Positions 53,752 through 62,758 are shown, counted from the first letter of the stretch. The stretch is DNA of 64,000 nt from JALZMG01 sp963739975 (GCA_963739975.1 CAVUCK010000006.1:1-64000); one strand, 5' to 3'. Made by a program: numbers and translations. Notes: generated from the letters alone by a model not told the origin.

Positions 53752-54135
53752 GTGAACCACGACGAAGTGATGGCCTGGGTAGACGGATACGAACGGGCGT
53801 GGCGCGATGACGACGTCGATGCGGTGGTCGCGCTGTTCACCGACGACGCGGCGTATCGCCCATCGCCGTACGAGCCGTCCGAGGTCGGCCACGACGCGAT
53901 CAAGGCGTTCTGGCTCGACGATGCCGGCCGGTCGTTCTCGATGCACGCCGACGTCGTCGCCGTGGAGGGCACGACGGCCGTCGTCCGCGTCGACGTCAAG
54001 TACCGGACGCCGAAGGAGCAGGCGTATCGGGACCTGTGGATCCTCCAGTTCGCCCCCGACGGTCGCGTCGCCGACTTCGAGGAGTGGGCGTACTGGCCGG
54101 GCAAGCCGTACACGGCGGCCAACGACCCGGCGTGA
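53752..54135 (+). CDS. SnoaL-like/NTF2-fold protein
   Basis: Predicted 127 aa from the GTG at 53752 (VNHDEVMAWVDGYERAW). The pattern WRDDDVDAVVALFTDDAAYR, then EVGHDAIKAFW, VVRVDVKYRTP, YRDLWILQFAPDGRVADFEE and WAYWP is that of SnoaL-like domains, small cone-shaped folds that bind hydrophobic ligands or act as isomerases. The substrate is unknown. Convergent with the SET gene, 9 nt apart. Confidence 0.85.
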   Translation: MNHDEVMAWVDGYERAWRDDDVDAVVALFTDDAAYRPSPYEPSEVGHDAIKAFWLDDAGRSFSMHADVVAVEGTTAVVRVDVKYRTPKEQAYRDLWILQFAPDGRVADFEEWAYWPGKPYTAANDPA

Positions 54136-54144
54136 CGGCCGGCG

Positions 54145-54681
54145 CTACTCCCGTCCAGCAGAGCCAGAGATGCGGCGCTGCAATCCCGGTGGCCAGTGCC
54201 CGGCGTAGCGCCGCTGCAGTTCTGGTCGTCGCCAGTCCTCCCCCGTCACGACCGTCCGGCACGACGCGGCACCACAGGTGCACACCATCTCGAAGCTGGC
54301 GTCGTCCGAGATCGTGCCGTAGTCGACGGTCAGCTCCTCGCCAGCGACGATCGGTCGGCGTGTTGTCAACTCGTATGGCCCGACCGCCCAAAGGGTGGGG
54401 TCGCAGCTGTGGTTGCCATAGTGCGCCGTGGTGTGGAACGGCAGCACGAGGTGGGCGTCGCCGCCGACGGCGAACGTGTCGACGTACTGATCGTCGGGCG
54501 TACGGGCAAGCAGCTCATGTAGCTCCGCCGTCGTGACGAGTCGGCCACCGAGGCGCATCACGACGACGTCGGCGTCGATCGCAGCGGTAGCGAACAGCCC
54601 GTGTCCCTCGATCGCCGACGGCCGGACGGCGACGGCCGGGTGAACCCAGACACGAAGCGGCGGCCCGCTCCCCGGTTCCAT
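54145..54681 (-). CDS. SET domain protein
   Basis: Predicted 178 aa. The SET core is visible: VRPSAIEGHGLFATAAIDAD, HTTAHYGNHSCDPTLW (the NHS knot), RRPIVAGEELTVDYGTISDD and a post-SET-like CTCGAASCRTVV. These are the motifs of protein-lysine methyltransferases using S-adenosylmethionine. Bacterial SET proteins of this size occur in several phyla with mostly unknown substrates. Divergent from the small gene at 54741. Start ATG at 54681. Confidence 0.85.
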   Translation of the reverse strand: MEPGSGPPLRVWVHPAVAVRPSAIEGHGLFATAAIDADVVVMRLGGRLVTTAELHELLARTPDDQYVDTFAVGGDAHLVLPFHTTAHYGNHSCDPTLWAVGPYELTTRRPIVAGEELTVDYGTISDDASFEMVCTCGAASCRTVVTGEDWRRPELQRRYAGHWPPGLQRRISGSAGRE

Positions 54682-54740
54682 CCGTCCAGTGAACTCGACC
54701 GGTGTCGTGACAGGCTGGCGGGGTGGAGGTCGGCGAGCGG

Positions 54741-54893
54741 ATGTTCCTGTGGTGCGTGGGCGGGCCGGCGGTCGGCCGTGCGGAGCGGTTCCCGCCGCCT
54801 CTCGAGATCGGCATCGACGGCGGCGTCTACGTCCTCGTCGACGACGGTCCGCCACCGCAATGGCGCTACGAGTTCGTCCCGGGCGAGGGTTGA
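54741..54893 (+). CDS. Small conserved-looking protein of 50 residues
   Basis: MFLWCVGGPAVGRAERFPPP followed by LEIGIDGGVYVLVDDG and WRYEFVP. I recall similar small actinobacterial proteins with this CVGGP...YVLVDDGPP pattern, but give no name. An upstream GTG at 54723 has GGAGG nearby and would add six residues. Its TGA overlaps a TTG start of the methyltransferase (TTGA at 54890), which indicates translational coupling. Confidence 0.6.
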   Translation: MFLWCVGGPAVGRAERFPPPLEIGIDGGVYVLVDDGPPPQWRYEFVPGEG

Positions 54894-55615
54894 CGCCTGA
54901 TCTGATCTTCTCCGAGCGACGACTGGCCGAGATCTACGACCAGTTCGACGGCGACCGGAGTGACCTGGACGTGTACGCGGCGATCGTCGACGAGCTCGGC
55001 GCCCGCACGGTGCTGGACATCGGCTGCGGCACGGGCACCTTCGCCTGCATGTTGGGGCGGCGGGGCCTCGGCGTCGTCGGCGTCGACCCGGCTGAGGCAT
55101 CGCTCGATGTCGCCCGGGCCAAGCCCGGCGCCGACGCCGTCCGCTGGATCAACGGCGACGCCACCATCCTGCCGCCACTGCAGGTGGACGTGGCGACGAT
55201 GACCGGCAACGTGGCCCAGGTCTTCCTCACCGATGACGCGTGGGCGGCAACGCTGCGCGCCACGGCCGCGGCGTTGCGTCCCGACGGGCACCTCGTCTTC
55301 GAGACCAGGGTCCCGGCGCAGCAGGCCTGGCTGCAGTGGGATCGTCAGCACACGTACGAGCAGCTCGACGTCCCCGGGGTCGGGCGGGTCACGGCGTGGT
55401 GTGACTTGCTCGACGTCAGCTTGCCCTTCGTCACGTTCCGCAGGACCAACGTGTTCGCCGCCGACGGTGCGGTCCGCACGTCAGAGTCGACCCTGCGCTT
55501 CCGCGACCGCCTCGAGGTCGAGCGCTCGCTGCACGACGCCGGCTTCGCCGTCGAGGACGTGCGTGACGCGCCGGACCGGCCAGGCAAGGAGCTCGTCGTC
55601 GTCGCTTCCCGCTGA
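54890..55615 (+). CDS. Class I SAM-dependent methyltransferase
   Basis: Predicted 241 aa from the TTG at 54890, which overlaps the preceding stop; an ATG at 54860 is the alternative. SAM-binding motif I is TVLDIGCGTGTFACMLGRRG with the acidic end VVGVDPAEAS. DGHLVFETRVP and the C-terminal FRRTNVFAADGAVRTSESTL, RFRDRLEVERSLHDAGFAVE fit small-molecule methyltransferases of the Methyltransf_25 type. Substrate unknown. Confidence 0.88.
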   Translation: MTPDLIFSERRLAEIYDQFDGDRSDLDVYAAIVDELGARTVLDIGCGTGTFACMLGRRGLGVVGVDPAEASLDVARAKPGADAVRWINGDATILPPLQVDVATMTGNVAQVFLTDDAWAATLRATAAALRPDGHLVFETRVPAQQAWLQWDRQHTYEQLDVPGVGRVTAWCDLLDVSLPFVTFRRTNVFAADGAVRTSESTLRFRDRLEVERSLHDAGFAVEDVRDAPDRPGKELVVVASR

Positions 55616-55786
55616 CAGGACTTCACCTACTGTTCTCGGCCGTGTCAGCGCTGGCACCCGGGAGCGGCACCTGAACGGTGATGTTCACCGTCATGGTCGA
55701 CTCGACGCGCCAGCGGGTGGCGCTCGGAGACGAGGCCGCCGCGTTGGTCGACGACGGGCGCTCGATGATGACGGACCCCTGATCCG

Positions 55787-56431
55787 TCAGCTCGGCTGGT
55801 CGAACGGGCGGCTCGCTGGTGGCTCGGCACCTTGACCGTGAGGACGGAGCGCAGCGCGCAAGAAGGCCCGCAGCTCGTCGCGCAGGCGACGCAGGCCGGC
55901 CGCCGTCGGCGTCCACCCCACGCCGCGCAAAGCCTCCGGCTCGGTGGCGATGCCGGTGACCGTGGCGTAGGCCAGCGCGGCCACGAGTCGCGGGTCGCCG
56001 TCGCGCAGCCGACCGGCCGCCATCTCCGTGGCCAGAAACCCGACGGCGCGATCGATCATCGGCTCGACCAGCCGCCGCAGTCGCTCGGCCTGCGGACCGG
56101 GCAAGCGGCTCAGCTCGCGCACCAGGCCGAGCACCGCGGGTCGGCGCACGGCCAGACGGAACACCGCCCGCACGACGGCGTCGATGCGCTCCAGCGGGTC
56201 CTGCGGCGCGGCGCGCACGGCGGCGTCGATCACGACGGCCAGCTCGCCGGCCATCGTCTCCAGGACGGCGTCGACCAGCTCCTCCTTGCTGGCAAACCAG
56301 TACAGGACGGTCTGCTTGCGCACCCCGACAGCGACCGCGATCTCGTCGAGCGAGACGCCGTCGACGCCCCGCCGTCCGAACAAATCGAGTGCCGCGGCGA
56401 GGATGCGCTCCCGGGTCGGCAGCGGTCCCAC
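55787..56431 (-). CDS. TetR-family transcriptional regulator
   Basis: Predicted 214 aa, GTG start at 56431. The helix-turn-helix is in RERILAAALDLFGRRGVDGV, SLDEIAVAVGVRKQTVLYWF, ASKEELVDAVLE; the rest is a helical ligand-binding domain. Divergent from the acyl reductase gene with an operator between them, so it probably represses the lipid operon and is released by an acyl-CoA or similar ligand. That ligand is an inference from the operon's content. Confidence 0.92.
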   Translation of the reverse strand: MGPLPTRERILAAALDLFGRRGVDGVSLDEIAVAVGVRKQTVLYWFASKEELVDAVLETMAGELAVVIDAAVRAAPQDPLERIDAVVRAVFRLAVRRPAVLGLVRELSRLPGPQAERLRRLVEPMIDRAVGFLATEMAAGRLRDGDPRLVAALAYATVTGIATEPEALRGVGWTPTAAGLRRLRDELRAFLRAALRPHGQGAEPPASRPFDQPS

Positions 56432-56438
56432 CAGGTCT

Positions 56439-56469
56439 GTCTACCATTTGGTAGAGAGGCGTGGTAGAC
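56439..56469. promoter_or_regulatory. TetR operator
   Basis: CTACCATTTGGTAG (56441-56454) is a perfect palindrome. GTCTACCA (56439-56446) is also complemented by TGGTAGAC at 56462-56469. Three half-sites thus lie between the TetR start and the start of the reductase gene, and would cover the reductase start if the GTG at 56461 were used. Confidence 0.72.
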
Positions 56470-56472
56470 ACT

Positions 56473-58818
56473 GTGAGCGTGATCGCCGAGTCGCTCGCCG
56501 GCAAGCGCATCGCCATCACGGGGTCAACGGGCTTCGTCGGCACGGCGCTGGTCGAACGGCTGCTCCGCTCGGTCCCCGACTGCGACCTGGTGCTCCTCGT
56601 CCGCGACGGCAAGCGGTCGCCAGCCGCTCGGCGCGTCGAACGCGAGCTGCTGCGCAACGACGCCTTCGACCGGCTGCGCAAGGAGCTCGGCGTCGAGGCC
56701 TTCGCCGAGATGACGGCGCGGCGGATCACGACGATTGCCGGTGATGTCGGCACCGACGGACTCGGCTTGTCCGACGAGGACCGCGACGTGGTGGCGTCGT
56801 GCGACGTCGTCATCCATTCGGCGGCGGCGGTGTCGTTCGACTCGCCGCTCGACTCGGCGGTCGAGATCAACCTGCTCGGGCCGTCGCGGATCGTCCAGCT
56901 GCTGCAGGAGCTCGGCGTGCGACCGCACCTCGTCTCCGTGTCGACCTGCTACGTGGCCGGCAACCGGCGTGGGACGGCGCCGGAGGAACTGGTCAGCGAC
57001 GGGCCCTTCGACCTCGGCCTCAACTGGCGGACCGAGGTCGCCGCCGCCCGCCGGCTGCGCGGCGACGCCGAGGCGGCCAGTCGCCAGCCCGAGCAGCTCG
57101 TCCACCTCCGCAAGGAGGCGCGCGCTCGGTTAGGCGCCGCAGGCGCCCCTGCGCTGGCGGCGCAAACGGAGTCGCTCCGCGAGCGCTGGGTGCGCGACCA
57201 GCTCGTCGACGCCGGCCGGGCCCGCGCCGCCAGCATCGGTTGGCCGGACGCCTACGCCTTCACCAAGGCGCTCGGCGAACAGGCGCTGATGGACACGAAG
57301 GGCGACGTGCCGGTGAGCATCGTGCGTCCGTCGATCATCGAATCGGCGGTCGCCGAGCCGCGGCCCGGGTGGATCCGCGGCTTCCGCATGGCCGAGCCCG
57401 TGCTCATCTCGTACGCCCGCGGGTTGCTGCGCGAGTTCCCGGGCGTGCCCGAGGGCACGGTCGACGTCATCCCGGTCGATCTCGTCGTGGCGGCGATCAT
57501 CACCGTCGCCGCACTCGGCCCCGAGGCTGCACCGGACATCACCCAGGTCGCCTCGGGCGGCATCAACCCGCTCAAGTACCGCGTCCTCGTCGACAACGTC
57601 AGCGGGTGGTTCACCGAGCACCCGATCTACGACGCCGAGGGCCAGCCGATCGTCGTCCCCGAGTTCCGTTTCCCAGCTCGCGGGCGCGTGCAGTCCCAGC
57701 TGCAGCGGGCCAAGACCGTCATCACCCGCGGCGAGCAGCTGCTCCAGTCCCTGCCGCTGCGCGGCAAGCAGGCCGACTTCGCCGCCCGCCTGGAGACCAA
57801 GCGCACCGAAGTCGAGCGGGCACTGGAGTACGTCGAGCTGTACGGGTTGTACACCGAGTGCGAGGCGATCTACCAGGTCGACAAGCTGATGGCGATGTGG
57901 GCCGAGCTCGACGCCGCCGACCGGGAGGCGTTCGCCTTCGACCCGCGCGCCGTCGACTGGCCGACGTACATCCGCACGATCCACCTGCCGTCGATCGTCC
58001 AGCACGCCCGGGTCAAGACCACGCCGACGAAGACCAGCACCGACCGCACGGCCCGACTGCGCAAGCAGGTGCTCTCGCCCGAGCGCACCGTCGCCGCCTT
58101 CGACCTGGAGAACACGCTGATCGCCAGCAACGTGGTGGCCAGCTACTCGTGGCTGGCGACGCGCCGGCTCGATCGCAACGAGCGGATCCGTTACGCACTG
58201 CGCACGCTGGCCGAGGCGCCCGGCCTGTTGAAGCTCGACCGCATCGACCGCGGCGACTTCCTGCGCCACTTCTACCGCCGTTACGAGGACGCCCCGGTCG
58301 AGCAGATCCGGATCGATTCGCAGCAGCTGCTCAGCGAGCTGATCCTGACCAAGAGCTTCCCGGCCGGCATGCGGCGGGTGCGCGAGCACCGCGCCGCCGG
58401 GCACCGCACGATCCTCATCACCGGTGCGCTGGACTTCGCCGTCGAGGGCCTACGGCCGCTGTTCGACGAGATCGTCGCCGCCGAGATGAGCGTGCGGACC
58501 GACGGGACGTATTCGGGCGAGATGCTGCGCGTCCCGCCGACCGGGGAGACGCGGGCCCAGATCCTGACCGACTACTGCACGGCCGAGGGCCTGCGCATCG
58601 AGGACGCTGTGGCCTACGCCGACTCGACGAGCGACCTGCCGCTGCTGGAGGCGGTCGGGTTCCCGGTCGCCGTCAACCCCGAGACCCGGCTGGCCGCCAT
58701 CGCCCGCAAGCGAGGCTGGCTCGTCGAGCACTGGGACAAGGCCAGTGGCGGCCCCCGCCCCCTCCTGCCGATCGGTCCATCCATGGTCGAGCGCGAACGT
58801 CGCCGGCGGTTCGCATGA
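56473..58818 (+). CDS. Fatty acyl reductase-HAD hydrolase fusion
   Basis: About 781 aa from the GTG at 56473 (MSVIAESLAGKRIAITGSTG when read as Met); a GTG at 56461 lies in the operator. Residues 10-330 are an extended SDR of the fatty acyl-CoA reductase type (GSTGFVGTALVERLLRSVPD, SVSTCYVAGNRRG, active-site YAFTKALGEQALM, VSIVRPSIIESAVAEPRPGW). Residues 330-510 form the FAR C-terminal helical part. Residues 530-785 are a HAD-IB phosphatase-like domain (AAFDLENTLIASNVVASYSW, where DxE replaces the usual DxD, and YADSTSDLPLLEAVG). It would reduce an acyl-CoA to aldehyde or alcohol; the HAD part may remove a phosphate or be structural. Confidence 0.88.
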   Translation: MSVIAESLAGKRIAITGSTGFVGTALVERLLRSVPDCDLVLLVRDGKRSPAARRVERELLRNDAFDRLRKELGVEAFAEMTARRITTIAGDVGTDGLGLSDEDRDVVASCDVVIHSAAAVSFDSPLDSAVEINLLGPSRIVQLLQELGVRPHLVSVSTCYVAGNRRGTAPEELVSDGPFDLGLNWRTEVAAARRLRGDAEAASRQPEQLVHLRKEARARLGAAGAPALAAQTESLRERWVRDQLVDAGRARAASIGWPDAYAFTKALGEQALMDTKGDVPVSIVRPSIIESAVAEPRPGWIRGFRMAEPVLISYARGLLREFPGVPEGTVDVIPVDLVVAAIITVAALGPEAAPDITQVASGGINPLKYRVLVDNVSGWFTEHPIYDAEGQPIVVPEFRFPARGRVQSQLQRAKTVITRGEQLLQSLPLRGKQADFAARLETKRTEVERALEYVELYGLYTECEAIYQVDKLMAMWAELDAADREAFAFDPRAVDWPTYIRTIHLPSIVQHARVKTTPTKTSTDRTARLRKQVLSPERTVAAFDLENTLIASNVVASYSWLATRRLDRNERIRYALRTLAEAPGLLKLDRIDRGDFLRHFYRRYEDAPVEQIRIDSQQLLSELILTKSFPAGMRRVREHRAAGHRTILITGALDFAVEGLRPLFDEIVAAEMSVRTDGTYSGEMLRVPPTGETRAQILTDYCTAEGLRIEDAVAYADSTSDLPLLEAVGFPVAVNPETRLAAIARKRGWLVEHWDKASGGPRPLLPIGPSMVERERRRRFA

Positions 58819-58826
58819 CGACGCGT

Positions 58827-58909
58827 CATCCGAGGGTTTCGATGCACCGGAGGGTTTGCGTACCGGACGGGGCGCAGGAAACCCTCGGGTGCGCTGAAAC
58901 CCTCGGATG
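58827..58909. repeat. Long imperfect hairpin inside the lipid operon
   Basis: The 32-nt arm at 58827-58858 (starting CATCCGAGGGTTTC) pairs with 58878-58909 with five mismatches around a 19-nt loop. GAGGGTTT occurs twice in each arm, so a nested pairing is also possible. It begins 8 nt after the reductase stop and lies 15 nt before the next start. It may attenuate transcription, stabilise the upstream mRNA, or be a small mobile hairpin. Confidence 0.7.
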
Positions 58910-58924
58910 GGTCGGGGGTGGGGC

Positions 58925-60121
58925 GTGAGGGCGTTGCAGGTGCGGCGGTCGGTGGGGCGGTTGGGGTTGGCGCGGGTGGCGTCGGCGGTGGCGCCGGCGG
59001 CGGCCGTGCGGGTCGGGCCGCTCGAGTACACGAACGTCGACCCACCCGAGCTGCCGGGCCCGGGCTGGCACTGCGTCCACCCGCACCTCGCCGGGATCTG
59101 CGGGTCCGACCTGTCGATGATCGAGGGCCACGCCTCGACGTACTTCGACGACTGGGTGAGCTTCCCGTTCGTCCCTGGCCACGAGGTCGTCGGCCGCCTC
59201 GACGACGGCACGCGCGTCGTGCTCGAGCCCGTGCTCGGTCACGCTGCCCGCGGCGTGCCGCTGCCCTTCGACGGCGCCGCGCCTGGCGACGGCGACGACT
59301 ACGCCCACCTCGCCACGGGCGAGCTCGGGGCGGGCATCCAGACCGGGTTCTGCTGTGCCACCGGCGGCGGGTGGTCCAGCCAGCTCGTGGCCCACGAGTC
59401 CCAACTGCACCGTGTGGCCGACGACGTGCCCGACGAGCGGGCAGTGCTGATCGAGCCGCTGGCCGGCGGCATCCACGCCGCGCTGGTCGCCGCCCGTTGC
59501 CGCTCCGTGACCGCCGCCGACCGGCCCGTGATCGCCGTGCTCGGCGCCGGCACGATGGGCCTGGCGGCGATCGCCGGCCTGGTCCGCTACGTGCCTGCCG
59601 CCCACGTCGTCGTCGGGGCCCGCTACCCGCACCAGCAGCGCGAGGCCCGCCGGCTCGGCGCCCACGACGTCGTGGCGGCCACCGACCTCGCCCGGGCCGT
59701 GCGGCGGATCGTCGGCTGCCACCTGATCGGCGACCACCTGTCATCGGGCGCCCACGCCACCATCGACGCCGTCGGCACCGAACGCTCGATCGCCGACGCG
59801 CTGGCCGTCACGCGGCCGCGCGGCCGCACCGTGCTGATGGGGATGCCGGCCGAGGTGACGCTCGACCTGACCGGTTTGTGGCACCGCGAGACCGAGCTCG
59901 TCGGCGCCTACACCTACGGCACCGAGCACCTCGACGACGGGCGGACCGTCACCACGTTCGAGCTGGCGATGGACACCGCCGACGTCGTCGAGGCCGAACG
60001 GTGGCTCACCGCCACGTACCCGCTCGACGAGCACGTCGACGCCATCGCCCACGCCGCCGCCGCCGGCCGCCGCGGCGCCATCAAGATCGCCTTCGACCCT
60101 CGGCCCGGCCCGAGGACCTGA
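58925..60121 (+). CDS. Zinc-binding alcohol dehydrogenase family protein
   Basis: Predicted 398 aa from the GTG at 58925. The GroES-like part has HLAGICGSDLSMIEGHASTY and FVPGHEVVGRLDDG with the catalytic zinc ligands (Cys, His, Glu). The NAD(P) part has VIAVLGAGTMGLAAIAGLVR. The structural zinc loop is altered (GIQTGFCCATGGGWSSQLV). It could interconvert the alcohol and aldehyde made by the reductase encoded just upstream. It is 106 nt from that gene and 10 nt from the LarA-like gene. Confidence 0.88.
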   Translation: MRALQVRRSVGRLGLARVASAVAPAAAVRVGPLEYTNVDPPELPGPGWHCVHPHLAGICGSDLSMIEGHASTYFDDWVSFPFVPGHEVVGRLDDGTRVVLEPVLGHAARGVPLPFDGAAPGDGDDYAHLATGELGAGIQTGFCCATGGGWSSQLVAHESQLHRVADDVPDERAVLIEPLAGGIHAALVAARCRSVTAADRPVIAVLGAGTMGLAAIAGLVRYVPAAHVVVGARYPHQQREARRLGAHDVVAATDLARAVRRIVGCHLIGDHLSSGAHATIDAVGTERSIADALAVTRPRGRTVLMGMPAEVTLDLTGLWHRETELVGAYTYGTEHLDDGRTVTTFELAMDTADVVEAERWLTATYPLDEHVDAIAHAAAAGRRGAIKIAFDPRPGPRT

Positions 60122-60131
60122 GGAGCCCTCC

Positions 60132-61719
60132 ATGCCCCGTCCCGGATTCGTCCTCGAGGTCGACCGCTCCACGCCGCCGACGCTGTTCTGGCGCGGTGAG
60201 GGCGTGAGCCTGGAGAACCTGCCGCCGGACCGCAGCCGAGTCATCTACGCGCCCGAGCCGGAACCGGCGATCGACGACATCGACGGCGCCATCCGCCGCG
60301 CCCTGCTCCACCCGATCGACCAGGACCCGCTGCCGTCGCTGCTGTTCCCCGGAATGCGCCTGACGATCGCCTTCGACGACGTCAGCCTGCCGCTCCCCCA
60401 GATGCGTCGCCCGGACGTCCGCCAGCGCGTCATCGAGGCGGTGCTCGACCTCGCCGCCGATGCCGGCGTCGACGACGTCGAGCTGATCGCCGCGCTCGGC
60501 CCTGCACCGCCGCATGACCGAGGCCGAGCTGCGCCACGCCATCGGCGACCGGATCTACGACGCCTTCGAGCCGCGTGGTCTGCTGACCCAGCACGACGCC
60601 GAGGACCCGACGGCGCTTGAGTACGTGGGCACGACGGACCAGGGCGAGGAGGTGGAGATCAACAAGCGGGCGGCCACATCCGACCTGCTCGTGTACGTCA
60701 ACATCAACCTCGTCGCCATGGACGGCGGGTGGAAGTCCACGGCGACCGGGCTGGCCAGCTACCGCTCGCTGCGCCACCACCACAACCCGGCGACCATGGA
60801 GGCCAGCCACAGCTTCATGGACCAGCGCCACAGCGAGCTGCACAAGAGCAACTGGCGGATGGGCAAGGTGCTCGTCGACGCCGGCGTCAAGGTCTTCCAG
60901 ATCGAGACGACGCTGAACAACGACACGTTCCCGTCGAGCTTCGAGTTCCTGTCCAAGCGTGAGTGGGAGTGGACGGCCAAGGACCGGGCGACGTACCTCG
61001 GCACGGCCAAGTCGCTGTCGCTGGCGCCGACGCGGTTGGCCCGCAAGATCCTCCACTCGATCGAGGCGCCGCACCAGATGACCAGCGTGCAGGCGGGCGA
61101 GGTCGGCGCCGTCCACCGGGTGACGACGGAGAACGTCTACCGCCAGCAGCTCGTCGAGGTGCAGGGGCAGACCGACATCCTGACCATGGGCATCCCCTAC
61201 ATCTGCCCGTACAACGTGCACTCGATCATGAACCCGATCCTCGTGATGTGCACCGGGCTGGGGTACTTCTTCAACCTCTATCGGGGCAAGCCGCTGGTGC
61301 GCGAGGGCGGGGTCGTGATCATGGCCCACCCGACGCAGCCCGACTTCAACCCGGTCCACCACCCGAGCTACATCGACTTCTACGAGGAGGTGCTGGCCGA
61401 CACGACCGATCCGCACGTGATCGCCAAGCAATACGAGGAGCGCTACGCCACCGACGACTGGTACCGCCACCTCTACCGCACCGGCAACGCCTACCACGGC
61501 GTGCACCCGTTCTACATGTGGTACTGGGGCGCCCACGGGATGGCGCACTGCGGCCGGGTGATCATCGTCGGCGGTGACGCCAAGGCCGTGCGGCGGCTCG
61601 GCTTCGTGCCCGCATCCACGCTCGACGACGCGCTGGAGATCGCCTCGGACACCGTCGGTCGATCCCCCACCATCACCCACCTGCACACGCCGCCGCTGAT
61701 GCTGGCGGACGTCAGATAG
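60132..61719 (+). CDS. LarA-like/DUF2088 protein (one frameshift in this sequence)
   Basis: About 528 aa if repaired. It begins RPGFVLEVDRSTPPTLFWRG and LTIAFDDVSLPLPQMRRPDV, the LarA N-terminal (DUF2088) signature. After one extra C near 60498 the frame continues as HRRMTEAELRHAIGDRIYDA, DLLVYVNINLVAMDGGWKST and GKVLVDAGVKVFQIETTLNN, ending with RVIIVGGDAKAVRRLGF. LarA is a nickel-pincer racemase of 2-hydroxyacids; distant homologues are common in actinobacterial lipid loci and have no assigned reaction. Located between the dehydrogenase and the acyltransferase. Confidence 0.82.
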
Positions 61720-61726
61720 GCGCCCG

Positions 61727-62758
61727 ATGGAGATCCCCCGCCACACGCTGCGCCGGGCGGCCCACGCCGCAGGTCGCGTCGAGCGCGCCGTCGGTCGCGT
61801 CACGGCGCCCGGGCGCAACGTCGCCTTCCCGTACCGGCGGCCGACGGTGCCACGCGGTGTCGAGGTGCCCGAGGAGCCACCCACACTCGGCGCCGACTAC
61901 GACACGGGCTGGGCCCGCTCGCCGATCGCCAGGGCGGCGCGCGAGGTCATCGCCGAGGGACCGATGCGGATGGTCGTGCGCGGGCTGGCCGATCCGGAGG
62001 TCACCGGCACCGACCGCCTCGACGACTGGCGCCGGGCCGCCGGCCGCGACGACGACGACGACGACGACGATCCGGCCCCGCTGATCTTCGCCCCCAACCA
62101 CCACAGCCACCTGGACACGGCGCTGATGGTGCGGGCCGTGCCGTGGACCTGGCGGCGCAAGCTCGTCGTCGCTGCGGCGGCCGACTACTTCTTCGACAAG
62201 CGCTGGAAGGCGACGCTCGCCGCACTGTCGCTGAACGCCGTGCCGATCGACCGTCAGTCGACCGGTCGGCGTTCGGCCGACCTCGTGCGCGACCTTGTCG
62301 CCGACGGGTGGAGCCTGGTCATCTACCCCGAGGGCGGCCGTTCGCCGGACGGCTGGGGCCAGGAGTTCAAGGGCGGCGCGGCGTACGTGTCGGCGCGCAC
62401 GGGCGCACCGGTGGTCCCGGTGTTCATCGACGGCACCGGCTCGATCTACGGCAAGGGGATGAAGCGTCCGAAGCCGGGACGCACCCGGGTCGTGTTCGGA
62501 ACGCCGCTGCGCCCGGTCGAGGGCGAGTCGACGCGACGTTTCAACGCCCGCATCCAGACCGCCGTCACCACGCTGGCCGACGAGGCGACGACGGACTGGT
62601 GGACGGCCCGCCGGCGGGCGGCCGACGGGACCAGCCCGACGCTCGGCGGACCGGCCTACACCGGCTGGCGTCGCCAGTGGGACCTGTCGAAGCGCCGCCG
62701 CCAGGGCATCGCTGGGTGGCGGCGCCCGCCGACCCGCACGTGGCCCGACCTGGGCTGA
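61727..62758 (+). CDS. PlsC-like lysophospholipid acyltransferase
   Basis: Predicted 343 aa. The acyltransferase motifs are IFAPNHHSHLDTALMVRAVP (HxxxxD, motif I), SLNAVPIDRQSTGRRSADLV (motif II), WSLVIYPEGGRSPDGWGQEF (motif III) and GAPVVPVFIDGTG (motif IV). An eight-Asp run coded by GAC repeats (62048-62071) precedes motif I. It would acylate a glycerophosphate-like or alcohol acceptor from acyl-CoA or acyl-ACP. Its start is 7 nt after the LarA-like stop, which marks it as the last gene of the operon. Confidence 0.9.
   Translation: MEIPRHTLRRAAHAAGRVERAVGRVTAPGRNVAFPYRRPTVPRGVEVPEEPPTLGADYDTGWARSPIARAAREVIAEGPMRMVVRGLADPEVTGTDRLDDWRRAAGRDDDDDDDDPAPLIFAPNHHSHLDTALMVRAVPWTWRRKLVVAAAADYFFDKRWKATLAALSLNAVPIDRQSTGRRSADLVRDLVADGWSLVIYPEGGRSPDGWGQEFKGGAAYVSARTGAPVVPVFIDGTGSIYGKGMKRPKPGRTRVVFGTPLRPVEGESTRRFNARIQTAVTTLADEATTDWWTARRRAADGTSPTLGGPAYTGWRRQWDLSKRRRQGIAGWRRPPTRTWPDLG

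Noticed and set aside
55680..55783. Short rightward frames between the methyltransferase and the TetR gene
   Set aside because: About 30 codons, no ribosome binding site, no recognisable pattern.
62048..62071. GAC trinucleotide repeat
   Set aside because: It is inside the acyltransferase gene and encodes an eight-Asp run; a low-complexity coding stretch, not an independent element.
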